Source of the DNA: Actinoalloteichus caeruleus DSM 43889
GTDB taxonomy: Bacteria > Actinomycetota > Actinomycetes > Mycobacteriales > Pseudonocardiaceae
Assembly: GCF_000429185.2 (NCBI RefSeq)
Contig: NZ_AUBJ02000001.1
Location: 248,001-312,000 of the forward strand
Length of the DNA: 64,000 nt
Direction: 5' to 3'
In this document: positions 20,681 to 31,620 of the stretch, in pieces
Layout of the letters: each line of letters opens with the position of its first letter
How positions within the stretch are numbered: position 1 is the first letter of the stretch
Program-made: the position numbers and the translations under genes
The notes under the pieces: generated by a model
What the model was told of the DNA's origin: nothing
The model's input: the letters and a program-made list of their open reading frames with translations, nothing else
Database searches by the model: none

Positions 20681-21032
20681 TCCGCCCAGCGCCCGGGGCC
20701 GCCGCGCCACGTGGGACGACCGGGCCTCCTCGGGCGCCGACCGCCGCCGTCGCCGTTCCGGGCTCGGCCGCTGTCAGCAGGCCCGACCACCCGGCACCGG
20801 GGCGCCGGTCAGGTTTCGGGTGCGCGGGGCGCCGGCACGGGCGCTCCGACCCCGGGGCGCGGACCGGATGCCGGGGACTCCGCCCGGGGCGTCCCCGTTC
20901 CCCGTTCCCCGCGAACCGCACCGACCGCGAACGGCACGTGGCCGTCGTCCTCCGACGTCCCCGGCGCGGGCGGCGCCCGACCGCGAACGGCGGACCCCGA
21001 CGACCGCACCCCACCAGGGGAGGGAGACCACG
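20681..21032. other. Intergenic region before the UvrA-like gene
   Basis: 352 bp, no gene. It holds a 15-bp direct repeat, CCGACCGCGAACGGC, at 20921-20935 and 20977-20991, and a short CCCGTT tandem near 20894. The ribosome site GGGGAGGGA for the next gene is at its end. No clear promoter boxes were seen. Confidence 0.35.
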
Positions 21033-23423
<2,391 letters not shown>

Positions 23424-23484
23424 CCGGCAGAGGGCTCGACCGGTGTTCGCGTCGATCTGGGTAGGGTGGGGACGACCGCACAAG

Positions 23485-23856
23485 ATGGATCGGGGTACGC
23501 GGATGCGTCGTGGAGGGGTTCGGATCAGGCGGGTCGTCGACCGGGTCAACACCTGTGCCGTCGCCCAGCGCGAGTCGCCCCGGTGGGGCCATTGGGTCCG
23601 CCGCTACCTGACCACCGTCACCTACACCGGCCGCCGTTCGGGCCGCAGCTTCACGATCCCGGTCGCCTACCGACGCCGAGGCGAGTACGTGCGCATCCCG
23701 GTCAAGCTGCCGGACGCCAAGAACTGGTGGCGCAACTTCACGGGCACCGGCGGGCCGCTGAGCCTGGAACTCGACGGTGCCCCGCGCGCCGGGCACGCCG
23801 TGGCGTGCCGGGACGAGCGCGGGCGGGTCACGGTCATCGTCCGGTTGCGCGACTGA
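23485..23856 (+). CDS. Small DDN-like (deazaflavin nitroreductase family) protein
   Basis: 123 residues from ATG 23485, or 117 from ATG 23503; a further ATG at 23443 seems too early because TAGGGT at 23462 may be its -10. The central TVTYTGRRSGRSFTIPVAYR and YVRIPVKLPDAKNWWRNF resemble the split-barrel F420-dependent nitroreductase/quinone reductase family (DUF385), where the GRRSG stretch contacts the cofactor. The protein is at the short end of that family. It follows the UvrA-like gene after 61 bases. Cofactor use is inferred. Confidence 0.65.
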   Translation: MDRGTRMRRGGVRIRRVVDRVNTCAVAQRESPRWGHWVRRYLTTVTYTGRRSGRSFTIPVAYRRRGEYVRIPVKLPDAKNWWRNFTGTGGPLSLELDGAPRAGHAVACRDERGRVTVIVRLRD

Positions 23857-24289
23857 GCGCACGGGTGGCGGGGAGCCGTCGCCGGAGTCCGACGTGGCCG
23901 GTGGCTGACGCCCCGCACCACGGCCACCCCTTTCCTCCCTCGCGCCTCCGCACCCGCGGCGCACCGCTGCCCCATCGGGCCATCGGCCGTTCGGCCCGGG
24001 TGCCGACACTGGCGGGGGCTGAGTTCCGACCCGGCGCCGGTGCCCGGCCCGTCGTGCACCCGCTCGCCGCGTCCCCGGTCCCGGCCCCACGGGAGGTGGC
24101 GCCCGGGCACCTCGCGGTCGACAACCGAGCAGGGGCGGGGGATCGTGAGGCGGCAAGCCCCGCCCGAGCAATCGGGAACACCTGCCAGGGACGCCTCCCC
24201 ACCAGGGAGGCGAGGTGCCGGAGGGCCCGGACCCGACGGCGGAGTGCACCGGCCGACCGGGTGAGGACGGCCCGAACCAGGAGGGCACC
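23857..24289. other. Leader region of mobA with two hairpins
   Basis: 433 bp with no gene I can support. Near its end are CCCGA-GCAA-TCGGG (24163-24176, a GNRA-type tetraloop) and GCCTCCC-CACCA-GGGAGGC (24193-24211), 80 bases before the mobA start. They may be a structured leader or a terminator of upstream transcription. I could not match them to the molybdenum cofactor riboswitch. Confidence 0.35.
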
Positions 24290-24880
24290 GTGACGAGCGC
24301 AGCTCCCGTCCAGCACGCACTGGTCCTCGCCGGCGGGGGTTCCCGCCGGTTCGGGGGAGGCGACAAGACCACGCTGCGGGTGGGCGGGGCGACGTTGCTG
24401 GACCGCGTCCTGGGTGCCGTACCCACCGGCACCGACACGGTCGTGGTCGGACCGGAACGTCCCACCGGCGCGGTGGTCCGCTGGACCCGCGAACGGCCCC
24501 CGGGCGGCGGGCCGGTCGCCGGGATCGCCGCCGGCCTCCACCTGCTGCCTCCCGCCGACTCCCGCCCCGGGATCCCCCTCGTGGCCCTCCTCGCCGCGGA
24601 CCACCCCTTCCTCACCCCGGGCACCCTGCACCGGTTGGCGGTGGCGCTGGTGGGGACCACCGGCAGCGGCGCCGTGCTCGTCGATGACGCGGGACGCAGG
24701 CAGTGGCTGGTGAGCCTGTGGCGGCTGGACGCCCTGCGCTCGGCGGTCCCCGAGGATCCCGCGCATGCCGCCCTGCGGTCCACCCTGGGCGCGCTGCCGG
24801 CCGTCGACGTGCCCTCGGTCGGTGCCGAGGCGTTCGACGTGGACGACAGGGAGGCGGCCGCGCGGGCCGACGAACTGGCC
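24290..24880 (+). CDS. mobA: MobA-like molybdenum cofactor guanylyltransferase (stop codon 24881-24883)
   Basis: 197 residues from GTG 24290 behind AGGAGGG; the stop TGA is at 24881-24883. The N-terminus LVLAGGGSRRFGGGDKT is the nucleotidyltransferase signature (LAGGxSxRMGxDK), with the Lys that contacts the phosphates. GGGPVAGIAAGL and LLAADHPFL follow as in MobA. The enzyme attaches GMP to molybdopterin to make the guanine-dinucleotide cofactor of some molybdoenzymes. No other molybdenum gene is near, so MobA could instead be a related sugar nucleotidyltransferase. The stop codon is part of a 26-bp tandem duplication. Confidence 0.78.
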
Positions 24881-24932
24881 TGAGCGGCCACCCATCCGTT
24901 CTGGCGTGAGCGGCCAGCCGTCCGTCCTGGCG
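24881..24932. repeat. 26-bp tandem duplication at the mobA stop
   Basis: The 26-base unit beginning TGAGCGGCCA and ending CTGGCG occurs at 24881-24906 and again at 24907-24932 with three differences. The first copy includes the mobA stop codon. Confidence 0.75.
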
Positions 24933-25623
24933 GGAACCGGTCCGGTCGACAGCCTCCACTCCGCCCGCACCGCCGCCCACCGGCCACCCGCCCCCCGGTG
25001 TCGCGGACGCACGGCGGGCCCCTGGCGGCCGCCCCTGACCGAGGCATCCACCCCCATGCGCCAGCCCGCCTGCCATCCTCACCGGTGCCGAGGCGCTGCC
25101 TGGTCACGGAGCCAGGACCGACCGCGCGGCGGGGTGGATCGGACCGTGCCCGTCGCCGAGTACGAGCTGCCCGGACCCGGCAGCGAGCCCCACGGGATCG
25201 CGGGTGGGGGCGGACGGGGCGCCGTGAGTGGCCCGTGGAGAGCGGATCGCCAGCTCGGGTCGGGTGCGCGGAGCCAGGCGGTGGCTGACGAGGAGGAGCG
25301 AAGGGGCGCGTCTCGCTGGCGGCCGGGGCGCGGCGCCGTGCCGTGGCCGGCGCGAGGACCCGCCCCCCGGCTCGCGCCGGGACCACGTCCGAGGGCGCCG
25401 TGACCAGTTGACCGCGGCCACACCCCTGTTCGGGTTAGCTGTCCGCACTCGCCGACGTGTCGAGTCCGCAGCGGTCCACGGGGGTTCGGCGATACGGTGG
25501 TGCCCGTCGTCCGGCGGTCCGCCGGGGTGGTCCGGTCGCCTCGGCGGGGGCGGGGGTCACCCCAGCCCGCGGATGCCGGACACCGAGGCACCACGAGACG
25601 TTTTGTCGCAGGAGGTAGGCAGA
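24884..25623. other. Gene-free region before moxR
   Basis: 740 bp with no intact gene. It begins with the tandem duplication at the mobA stop and contains a possible remnant of a virginiamycin-B-lyase-like gene (25146-25269). Several frames are open through it because of GC content, but their translations are Arg/Pro/Gly-rich. It is the right end of the accessory segment that splits the conserved block. Confidence 0.4.
25146..25269 (+). pseudogene. Possible frameshifted remnant of a Vgb-like (streptogramin B lyase) beta-propeller
   Basis: From GTG 25146 the translation VPVAEYELPGPGSEPHGIAG matches the first blade of virginiamycin B lyase proteins (xxEYxLPxPxSxPxGIAxGPDG). After a shift of frame DGA appears, and after another shift EWPVESGSPARVG resembles the following WFTESGSNRIG stretch. 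The remaining blades are absent. The match is to one short repeat and needs two frameshifts, so this is tentative. Confidence 0.3.
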
Positions 25624-26733
25624 GTGACCGAGGGCGGGCAGGCCGGCACGGACCAGGGGGGCCAGGCGTCCGGTTACCAGACCGTGGACAGTCACCCGGC
25701 CAGCACTCCGGCACAGGACGCCGGGGTCCTCGAACGGATGGTGTTCGAGATCAAGCGGGTGATCGTTGGCCAGGATCGACTGGTCGAGCGGATACTGGTC
25801 GGGATGCTGGCCAGGGGCCACATCCTGCTCGAGGGTGTGCCCGGTGTCGCCAAGACGCTGGCAGTGGAGACCGTCGCCCGCGTCATCGGAGGTTCCTACT
25901 CCCGCCTCCAGTTCACCCCCGACCTCGTCCCCGCCGACATCCTCGGCACCCGGATCTACCGGCAGGGGAAGGAAGCCTTCGACGTCGAACTCGGTCCCGT
26001 CGTCGCGAACTTCGTACTGGCCGACGAGATCAACCGCGCCCCGGCGAAGGTGCAGTCGGCCCTGCTGGAGGTGATGGCCGAGCACCACGTCTCCCTCGGC
26101 GGTCGGACCTTCGACATGCCCCAGCCCTTCCTCGTGCTGGCGACGCAGAACCCGATCGAGAACGAGGGGGTCTACCCCCTGCCCGAGGCCCAACGGGACC
26201 GCTTCCTGTTCAAGGTGCAGGTCGAGTACCCCAGCCCGGAGGAGGAACGCGAGATCGTCTACCGGATGGGCGTCCGGACCCCGGAACCCCAGCAGGTCGT
26301 CGACCCGCGCGAACTCAGCAGGCTCCAGGACGTCGCGAGCCAGGTCTTCGTGCACCACTCGTTGGTCGACTACGTCGTGCGCCTGGTGGTGGCCACGCGC
26401 ACCCCTGCCGAACACGGTCTCGCCGACGTCGCAGACTGGATCGCCTACGGCGCGTCCCCCCGAGCCACCCTGGGACTGGTCGCGGCCGCGCGCGCGCTGG
26501 CGTTGTTGCGGGGCCGGGACTACGTGCTCCCGCAGGACGTGGTGGACATCGCGCCCGACGTGCTCCGACACCGGTTGGTCCTCTCCTACGACGCTCTCGC
26601 CGACAACGTGCCCGTGGACCACGTGGTCTCCCGCGTGCTCCAGACCGTTCCGCTGCCGCAGGTCTCCGCCCGCCCGCAGCAGCCGAGCATGCCGGCACCC
26701 GTCGTGCACAACCCCGCCCACCCGCTGCCGTGA
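25624..26733 (+). CDS. moxR: MoxR-family AAA+ ATPase
   Basis: 369 residues from GTG 25624, behind GGAGG. About 50 variable residues precede the MoxR core: Walker A GVPGVAKT, Walker B FVLADEINRAPAKVQSALL, sensor FLVLATQNPIENEGVYPLPE, then the lid domain. MoxR ATPases act as chaperones that mature partner proteins with VWA (MIDAS) domains. The DUF58 gene overlaps its stop and a VWA membrane protein follows, the standard operon, equivalent to Rv1479-Rv1481 in M. tuberculosis. No peculiarity is seen. Confidence 0.94.
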   Translation: MTEGGQAGTDQGGQASGYQTVDSHPASTPAQDAGVLERMVFEIKRVIVGQDRLVERILVGMLARGHILLEGVPGVAKTLAVETVARVIGGSYSRLQFTPDLVPADILGTRIYRQGKEAFDVELGPVVANFVLADEINRAPAKVQSALLEVMAEHHVSLGGRTFDMPQPFLVLATQNPIENEGVYPLPEAQRDRFLFKVQVEYPSPEEEREIVYRMGVRTPEPQQVVDPRELSRLQDVASQVFVHHSLVDYVVRLVVATRTPAEHGLADVADWIAYGASPRATLGLVAAARALALLRGRDYVLPQDVVDIAPDVLRHRLVLSYDALADNVPVDHVVSRVLQTVPLPQVSARPQQPSMPAPVVHNPAHPLP

Positions 26734-27683
26734 CCGGAGTTCGGACCACGCCCGACCAGCCCCGACCCGCCTGGGCGCCTCCGACCACGCGGCCGGGGCG
26801 GCCCGAGGCGGCACTGCGGTCACTCGAACTCGTGGTTCGGAGGAGGCTGGACGGGCTGCTCCAGGGCAACCACCTCGGCCTGCTGCCCGGGCCGGGCAGC
26901 GAGCCCGGCGACGCCCGGGTCTACCAGGTGGGGGACGACGTCCGGCTGATGGACTGGGCGGTCACCGCGCGGACGACGGAACCCCACATCCGGGACACCG
27001 CCGCCGACCGGGAGCTGGAGACCTGGCTGGTGATGGACCTCTCGGCCAGCCTCGACTTCGGCACCGTGAACTGCGAGAAGCGGGACCTCGCGGTGGCCGC
27101 CGCCTCCGCCCTGGCCTACCTCACCAGGAACGGGGCCAACCGGGTCGGGGCGGTGATCTCCACCGGTGACCGGACGCGTCGGCTCCCCCCGGGGAGCGGG
27201 CTGCCACACCTCAGGTCCCTGATCAAGGAGATCGCCGACACCCCTCGGGCGGAGCAGGGTGTTCGGGGCGACCTCGGGGCGGCACTGGAACAACTTCGCA
27301 GGCCGAGGCGCAGGCGGGGCCTGGTGGTGGTGATCTCGGACTTCCTCGGCCCCCTGGACTGGGTCCGTCCCCTGCGGGCGCTGGGAGCCCGGCACCAGCT
27401 GCTGTCGGTCGAGGTGCTGGACCGCCGTGACCTCGAACTCCCCGACGTGGGAACGGTCGTCCTCGCCGACCCGGAGACGGGGCGGCAGCGTGAGGTGGAG
27501 ACCACCCCGAGGCTCCGCCGGGACTTCGCCGCCGCCGCCTCGGCCCACCGGGCCGAGGTCGGACGGGAACTGCGGCGCGCCGGCGGCGCGCAGCTCACCC
27601 TCCGCACCGACTCCGACTGGATCGCCGACATCGTGCGGTTCGTCGTGACGCGCAAACGACAGTGGTCAGGGGGTACGCGCTGA
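26730..27683 (+). CDS. DUF58 domain protein, MoxR partner
   Basis: 317 residues from GTG 26730, which overlaps the moxR stop (GTGA). The DUF58 signature RVYQVGDDVRLMDWAVTART occurs near residue 70, followed by a VWA-like stretch (TWLVMDLSASLDFG) whose DxSxS resembles a MIDAS. The protein is soluble and probably a MoxR client. It corresponds to Rv1480. The next gene starts inside its stop codon, so the three genes are translated as a unit. Confidence 0.9.
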   Translation: MTGVRTTPDQPRPAWAPPTTRPGRPEAALRSLELVVRRRLDGLLQGNHLGLLPGPGSEPGDARVYQVGDDVRLMDWAVTARTTEPHIRDTAADRELETWLVMDLSASLDFGTVNCEKRDLAVAAASALAYLTRNGANRVGAVISTGDRTRRLPPGSGLPHLRSLIKEIADTPRAEQGVRGDLGAALEQLRRPRRRRGLVVVISDFLGPLDWVRPLRALGARHQLLSVEVLDRRDLELPDVGTVVLADPETGRQREVETTPRLRRDFAAAASAHRAEVGRELRRAGGAQLTLRTDSDWIADIVRFVVTRKRQWSGGTR

Positions 27684-28654
27684 TGCCGAGCCTGGCGTTC
27701 GGTGGTTTCGCCACGCCATGGTGGTTCCTGCTCCTGCTCGGGGTGGCCGCGCTGGCGGTTGGCTACCTGCTGGCGATGCGCCGCCGACGACGGGACGCCC
27801 TGCGCTTCGCCAACCTGGAGCTGCTCGACAGGGTCGCCCCGCCCACCCCGGGATGGCGGCGCCACACCCCCTCGGGCCTGCTCGGCGTCGCCCTCGTGCT
27901 CCTCACGGTCGGTCTGGCCGGCCCGACCACCGAGGACCGCGTTCCCCGGAACCGGGCCACCGTGATGCTCGCGATCGACGTGTCGCTGTCGATGCAGGCC
28001 ACCGACATCGAGCCGAGCCGGTTGGAGGCGGCCCAGGACGCCGCCGCCGAGTTCGTCGAGGGCATGACCCCCGGGGTCAACGTCGGGCTGGTGTCCTTCG
28101 CCGGGTCAGCCACGGTCCTGGTGCCGCCCACCGTCAACCGGGACACCGTGGTCCAGGCGATCCAGGGGCTGCGGCTGGCCGAGGCCACCGCGACCGGGGA
28201 GGCCATCACCGCCTCCCTGGCGGCCATCGAGTCCTTCGGGGCCATCGTGAGCGGTGCCGAGGGGCCACCACCCGCCCGCATCGTGCTGATGACCGACGGG
28301 AAGCGGACCGTGGGCAAGCTGGAGTTGGACGCGGCCGAGGAGGCTGCCGAGGCCGAGGTGCCGATCTCCACCATCTCCTTCGGCACCGACTCCGGTCGGG
28401 TGGAGATCCAGGGGCAGGAGATCGACGTCCCGGTCGACGACGTCATGATGGAGCAGATCGCCGAGATCTCCGGCGGCGAGTTCTACAAGGCGGCCAGCGC
28501 CGAGGAGCTCCACCGCGTGTACGACACGCTCGGTGAGCAGATCGGTTACGAACTCCAGCAGGTCGACGCCTCCAAGCCCTGGTTCGTGCTGGGCACCGTC
28601 GTCGCGGTGCTCGCCGGGACCTCATCCCTGCTGATCACCAGGCGTGGCATCTGA
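27683..28654 (+). CDS. VWA-domain membrane protein of the MoxR operon
   Basis: 323 residues from ATG 27683, which shares its A with the stop of the DUF58 gene; GTG 27662 is an alternative. Two N-terminal hydrophobic segments (WWFLLLLGVAALAVGYLLA; LLGVALVLLTVGLAGP) flank a cytoplasmic piece with LRFANLELLDRVAP. A VWA domain with the MIDAS DVSLSMQATDIEPSR and LMTDGKRT follows, and a C-terminal anchor (FVLGTVVAVLAGTSSLLI) closes it. It is very like Rv1481. The domain should lie outside the membrane between the anchors; its ligand is unknown. Confidence 0.92.
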   Translation: MPSLAFGGFATPWWFLLLLGVAALAVGYLLAMRRRRRDALRFANLELLDRVAPPTPGWRRHTPSGLLGVALVLLTVGLAGPTTEDRVPRNRATVMLAIDVSLSMQATDIEPSRLEAAQDAAAEFVEGMTPGVNVGLVSFAGSATVLVPPTVNRDTVVQAIQGLRLAEATATGEAITASLAAIESFGAIVSGAEGPPPARIVLMTDGKRTVGKLELDAAEEAAEAEVPISTISFGTDSGRVEIQGQEIDVPVDDVMMEQIAEISGGEFYKAASAEELHRVYDTLGEQIGYELQQVDASKPWFVLGTVVAVLAGTSSLLITRRGI

Positions 28655-28796
28655 CCCGAGCCGGCCCCCACCCCCGCACAAGTGGCCGACGAACGGGGAA
28701 TCAGCGCATTCCTTGTAGGACGCCGCATGTCGGCCGGCGGGAGGCGTCCCATAGCGTTGCGTCCAGTCTCGCTCCATCGGCTCGCAGGAGGACGTC

Positions 28797-29501
28797 TTGG
28801 CACGGTCGGTTCTGGTCACCGGAGGAAACCGCGGCATCGGCCTGGCGATCGCCCAGGCCTTCGCGGCGCAGGGCGACAGGGTCGCCGTGACCCACCGGGG
28901 CAGCGACGTCCCCGAGGGACTGCTCGGGGTGAAGTGCGACGTCACCGATGCCGCCCAGGTGGAGGCGGCCTTCGCCGAGATCAAGGAGCAGCACGGTCCG
29001 GTGGAGGTGCTGGTCGCCAACGCCGGGATCACCGACGACACCCTGCTGCTCCGCATGAGTGAGGACCAGTTCGCCCGGGTCCTCGACGCGAACCTGACCG
29101 GCAGCTACCGGGTGGCCAAGCACGCGGCGAGCGCCATGCTCAGGAAGCGGTGGGGCCGGATGGTCTTCATCTCGTCGGTGGTGGGGCTGACCGGTTCCGC
29201 CGGCCAGGTGAACTACGCGGCGAGCAAGGCCGGTCTGGTCGGGATGGCCCGCTCCATCGCCAGGGAACTGGGTTCCCGGAACATCACCGCGAACGTGGTC
29301 GCGCCGGGATTCGTGGCCACCGACATGACCGACCAGCTCCCGGAGAAGCGGCGTGAGGAGATCCTCGGCCAGGTCCCGCTGGGCCGGTACGCCACCTCGG
29401 AGGAGGTCGCCGCGGCGGTGACCTGGCTCGCCTCGGACTCCGCCGCCTACGTCACCGGCGCGGTCATCCCCGTCGACGGCGGCCTCGGCATGGGGCACTG
29501 A
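28797..29501 (+). CDS. fabG: FabG, 3-oxoacyl-ACP reductase (MabA-like)
   Basis: 234 residues. The start is TTG 28797 behind CAGGAGG, giving MARSVLVTGGNRGIGLAIA. The short-chain dehydrogenase signature is complete: TGGNRGIG cofactor loop, ANAGITDD, and the catalytic Ser (ISSVVGLTG), Tyr and Lys (NYAASKAG). FabG reduces 3-oxoacyl-ACP with NADPH in fatty acid elongation. It is followed after 49 bases by inhA, the same pair as fabG1-inhA (Rv1483-Rv1484). It is separated from the VWA gene by 142 bases that probably hold its promoter. Confidence 0.95.
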   Translation: MARSVLVTGGNRGIGLAIAQAFAAQGDRVAVTHRGSDVPEGLLGVKCDVTDAAQVEAAFAEIKEQHGPVEVLVANAGITDDTLLLRMSEDQFARVLDANLTGSYRVAKHAASAMLRKRWGRMVFISSVVGLTGSAGQVNYAASKAGLVGMARSIARELGSRNITANVVAPGFVATDMTDQLPEKRREEILGQVPLGRYATSEEVAAAVTWLASDSAAYVTGAVIPVDGGLGMGH

Positions 29502-29550
29502 CCCTCCCCGACCACCACTCCAAGCACAGCAACCAGGAAGGACGACACAG

Positions 29551-30318
29551 GTGACCGGACTGCTGGAGGGCAAGCGCCTCCTGATCACGGGTGTGATCAC
29601 CGACTCCTCGATCGGTTTCCACGTCGCGAGGAAGGCGCAGGAGGAGGGCGCGACGGTGGTGCTGACCGGTTACGGCCGGCTCAGCCTCGTCGAGCGCATC
29701 GCCGGTCGACTGCCCACGCCGGCGCCCGTGGTCGAACTCGACGTCACGGACCAGGAGCACCTCGCCACCCTCGCCGAGCGGGTGGGACAGCACGTGGACG
29801 GGCTGGACGGCGTGCTCCACTCCATCGGGTACGCCCCGCCGTCCTGCCTGGGAGGTGGCTTCCTCGACGCGCCGTGGGAGGACGTCGCCACGGCCATGCA
29901 CACCTCGGCCTACTCGCTGAAGTCCCTGACGACCGCGCTGATGCCGCTGCTCGCCGAGCGGAGCTCCGTCGTGGGGATGGACTTCGACGCCAGGCAGGCC
30001 TGGCCCGTCTACGACTGGATGGGCGTCGCCAAGGCGGCGTTGGAGTCCACCAACCGCTACCTGGCGCGGGACCTCGGCGGGAGGGGGGTCCGGGTCAACC
30101 TCGTCTCCGCCGGACCGCTGAAGACGATGGCCGCGAAGTCCATCCCCGGTTTCGAGGGCCTGGCCGACGCCTGGACGAGCCGCGCCCCCCTCGGCTGGGA
30201 CGTCACCGACCCCGAGCCGGTGGCCCGCACGGTGTGCGCGATGCTCTCGGACTGGCTGCCCAGCACCACCGGTTCCATCGTGATGGCTGACGGCGGCTTC
30301 CACGCGGTCGGCGTCTGA
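29551..30318 (+). CDS. inhA: InhA-type enoyl-ACP reductase (FabI family)
   Basis: 255 residues, GTG 29551 with AGGAAGG upstream. Features are the FabI/InhA cofactor loop LITGVITDSSIGFHVA, GVLHSIGYAPPSCLGGGF in the middle and the catalytic Tyr154 and Lys161 (VYDWMGVAKAALES), matching Y158/K165 of M. tuberculosis InhA. Ser91 corresponds to InhA S94, the residue changed in some isoniazid-resistant strains. The enzyme reduces the enoyl group with NADH in type-II fatty acid synthesis. It lies between fabG and hemH as in mycobacteria. Confidence 0.94.
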   Translation: MTGLLEGKRLLITGVITDSSIGFHVARKAQEEGATVVLTGYGRLSLVERIAGRLPTPAPVVELDVTDQEHLATLAERVGQHVDGLDGVLHSIGYAPPSCLGGGFLDAPWEDVATAMHTSAYSLKSLTTALMPLLAERSSVVGMDFDARQAWPVYDWMGVAKAALESTNRYLARDLGGRGVRVNLVSAGPLKTMAAKSIPGFEGLADAWTSRAPLGWDVTDPEPVARTVCAMLSDWLPSTTGSIVMADGGFHAVGV

Positions 30319-30417
30319 CGCACCGCCAGCCACGGCCCGCCGAGGGGCTTATGGCCGCCGCCACAGCCGGTGCCACCCCCTGCCGCCGAGAACCGGGCAG
30401 CGGAGTAGAAAAGGCAC

Positions 30418-31464
30418 GTGAGCTACGACGCCGTGCTGCTGCTGTCCTTCGGCGGGCCGGAAGGCCCTGAGGATGTCCGCCCGTTCCTGGAGAACGTGAC
30501 GCGAGGACGCGGGGTCCCGCCGGAACGGCTCGACGACGTCGCCGAGCACTACCTGCACTTCGGCGGGGTCTCGCCGCTGAACCAGCTGAACCGCGACATC
30601 ATCGACCGCGTTCGGATCGAGCTCGACCGCCAGGGACTCGACCTCCCGGTGTACTTCGGCAACCGCAACTGGGAACCGATGGTCGAGGACACCGTCGCGC
30701 GGATGGCCGCCGACGGTGTTCGACGGGCCCTCGTCTTCGCCACCAGCGCCTACGGCGGGTACTCGGCCTGCCGGCAGTACGACGAGGACATCGAGCGCGC
30801 CAGGAACGCGGTGGGCGAGCGGGCCCCGGAACTGGTCAAGCTACGCCAGTTCTTCGACCACCCGCTGTTCGTCGCCGCCAACGCCGACGCGGTGCGTGCG
30901 GCGCTGGAGGAGATCCCCGAGGAACGACGCGCCTCGGCCAGGGTGATCTACACCGCCCACTCGGTGCCCACGGCCGCCGACGCCGTGGCCGGCCCCGCCT
31001 CCGAGGGCGGGCACCGCTACTCGCGGCAGGTGGCCGAGGCGGCCCGCCTGGTCTCGGCCGAACTCGGAGCCACCGAGTACGACGTGGTCTGGCAGTCCAG
31101 GTCCGGCCCGCCGCAGGTCCCGTGGCTGGAACCCGACGTCGTCGACCACATCGAGACCCTCGACCCGGCCGAGGTGCCGGCCGTGGTGGTCTCCCCGATC
31201 GGGTTCGTCAGCGACCACCTGGAGATCCTGTGGGACCTGGACGAGGAGGCGAGGGAGGCCGCCGAGGAACGCGGGATCGGGTTCGCCCGCGCCGCGACGG
31301 CGGGAGCTGACCGCCGCTTCGCCGAACTCGTCGTGGAGTTGGTGCGCGAGCACGTGTCCGACGCGCCGAGACGCAAGCTGTCCGAGTTGGTCTCCGGCGG
31401 GTGCACCGTGAACGGGGCACCCTGCGCGGTGGGCTGCTGCGAACGGGTGGGCGCCCACCGCTGA
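30418..31464 (+). CDS. hemH: Ferrochelatase (coproporphyrin type, HemH/CpfC)
   Basis: 348 residues, GTG 30418. Conserved stretches are [21 protein letters not shown] at the start (without the last few letters exact), [11 protein letters not shown] with the catalytic His, and [17 protein letters not shown]. The C-terminal [15 protein letters not shown] contributes Cys residues for the [2Fe-2S] cluster typical of actinobacterial enzymes. In this phylum the enzyme inserts iron into coproporphyrin III. It corresponds to Rv1485 directly after inhA. The link to fatty acid genes is positional only. Confidence 0.94.
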   Translation: MSYDAVLLLSFGGPEGPEDVRPFLENVTRGRGVPPERLDDVAEHYLHFGGVSPLNQLNRDIIDRVRIELDRQGLDLPVYFGNRNWEPMVEDTVARMAADGVRRALVFATSAYGGYSACRQYDEDIERARNAVGERAPELVKLRQFFDHPLFVAANADAVRAALEEIPEERRASARVIYTAHSVPTAADAVAGPASEGGHRYSRQVAEAARLVSAELGATEYDVVWQSRSGPPQVPWLEPDVVDHIETLDPAEVPAVVVSPIGFVSDHLEILWDLDEEAREAAEERGIGFARAATAGADRRFAELVVELVREHVSDAPRRKLSELVSGGCTVNGAPCAVGCCERVGAHR

Positions 31465-31479
31465 GGCGGACGCGGCGGG

Positions 31480-31503
31480 CCTCGGCGGGCGGTGCGGCCG
31501 AGG
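31480..31503. terminator. Possible hairpin terminator after hemH
   Basis: CCTCGGC (31480-31486) pairs with GCCGAGG (31497-31503) around a 10-base loop, between the convergent hemH and the hypothetical gene ending at 31621. Confidence 0.4.
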
Positions 31504-31620
31504 TGAGCGGAGGCTGAGCGCCCCGGGTGTTCCGGTTGCGGCCGCCCACGGGGGCGACGGCGAGGACCGGCGGACCCCCGTACGCCGGTGCGGGCACTCG
31601 GGGGACACCGAAGGGGAGCG

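Noticed and set aside
24121-24290. Molybdenum cofactor riboswitch before mobA
   Set aside because: Hairpins exist, but I could not match the conserved core of that riboswitch.
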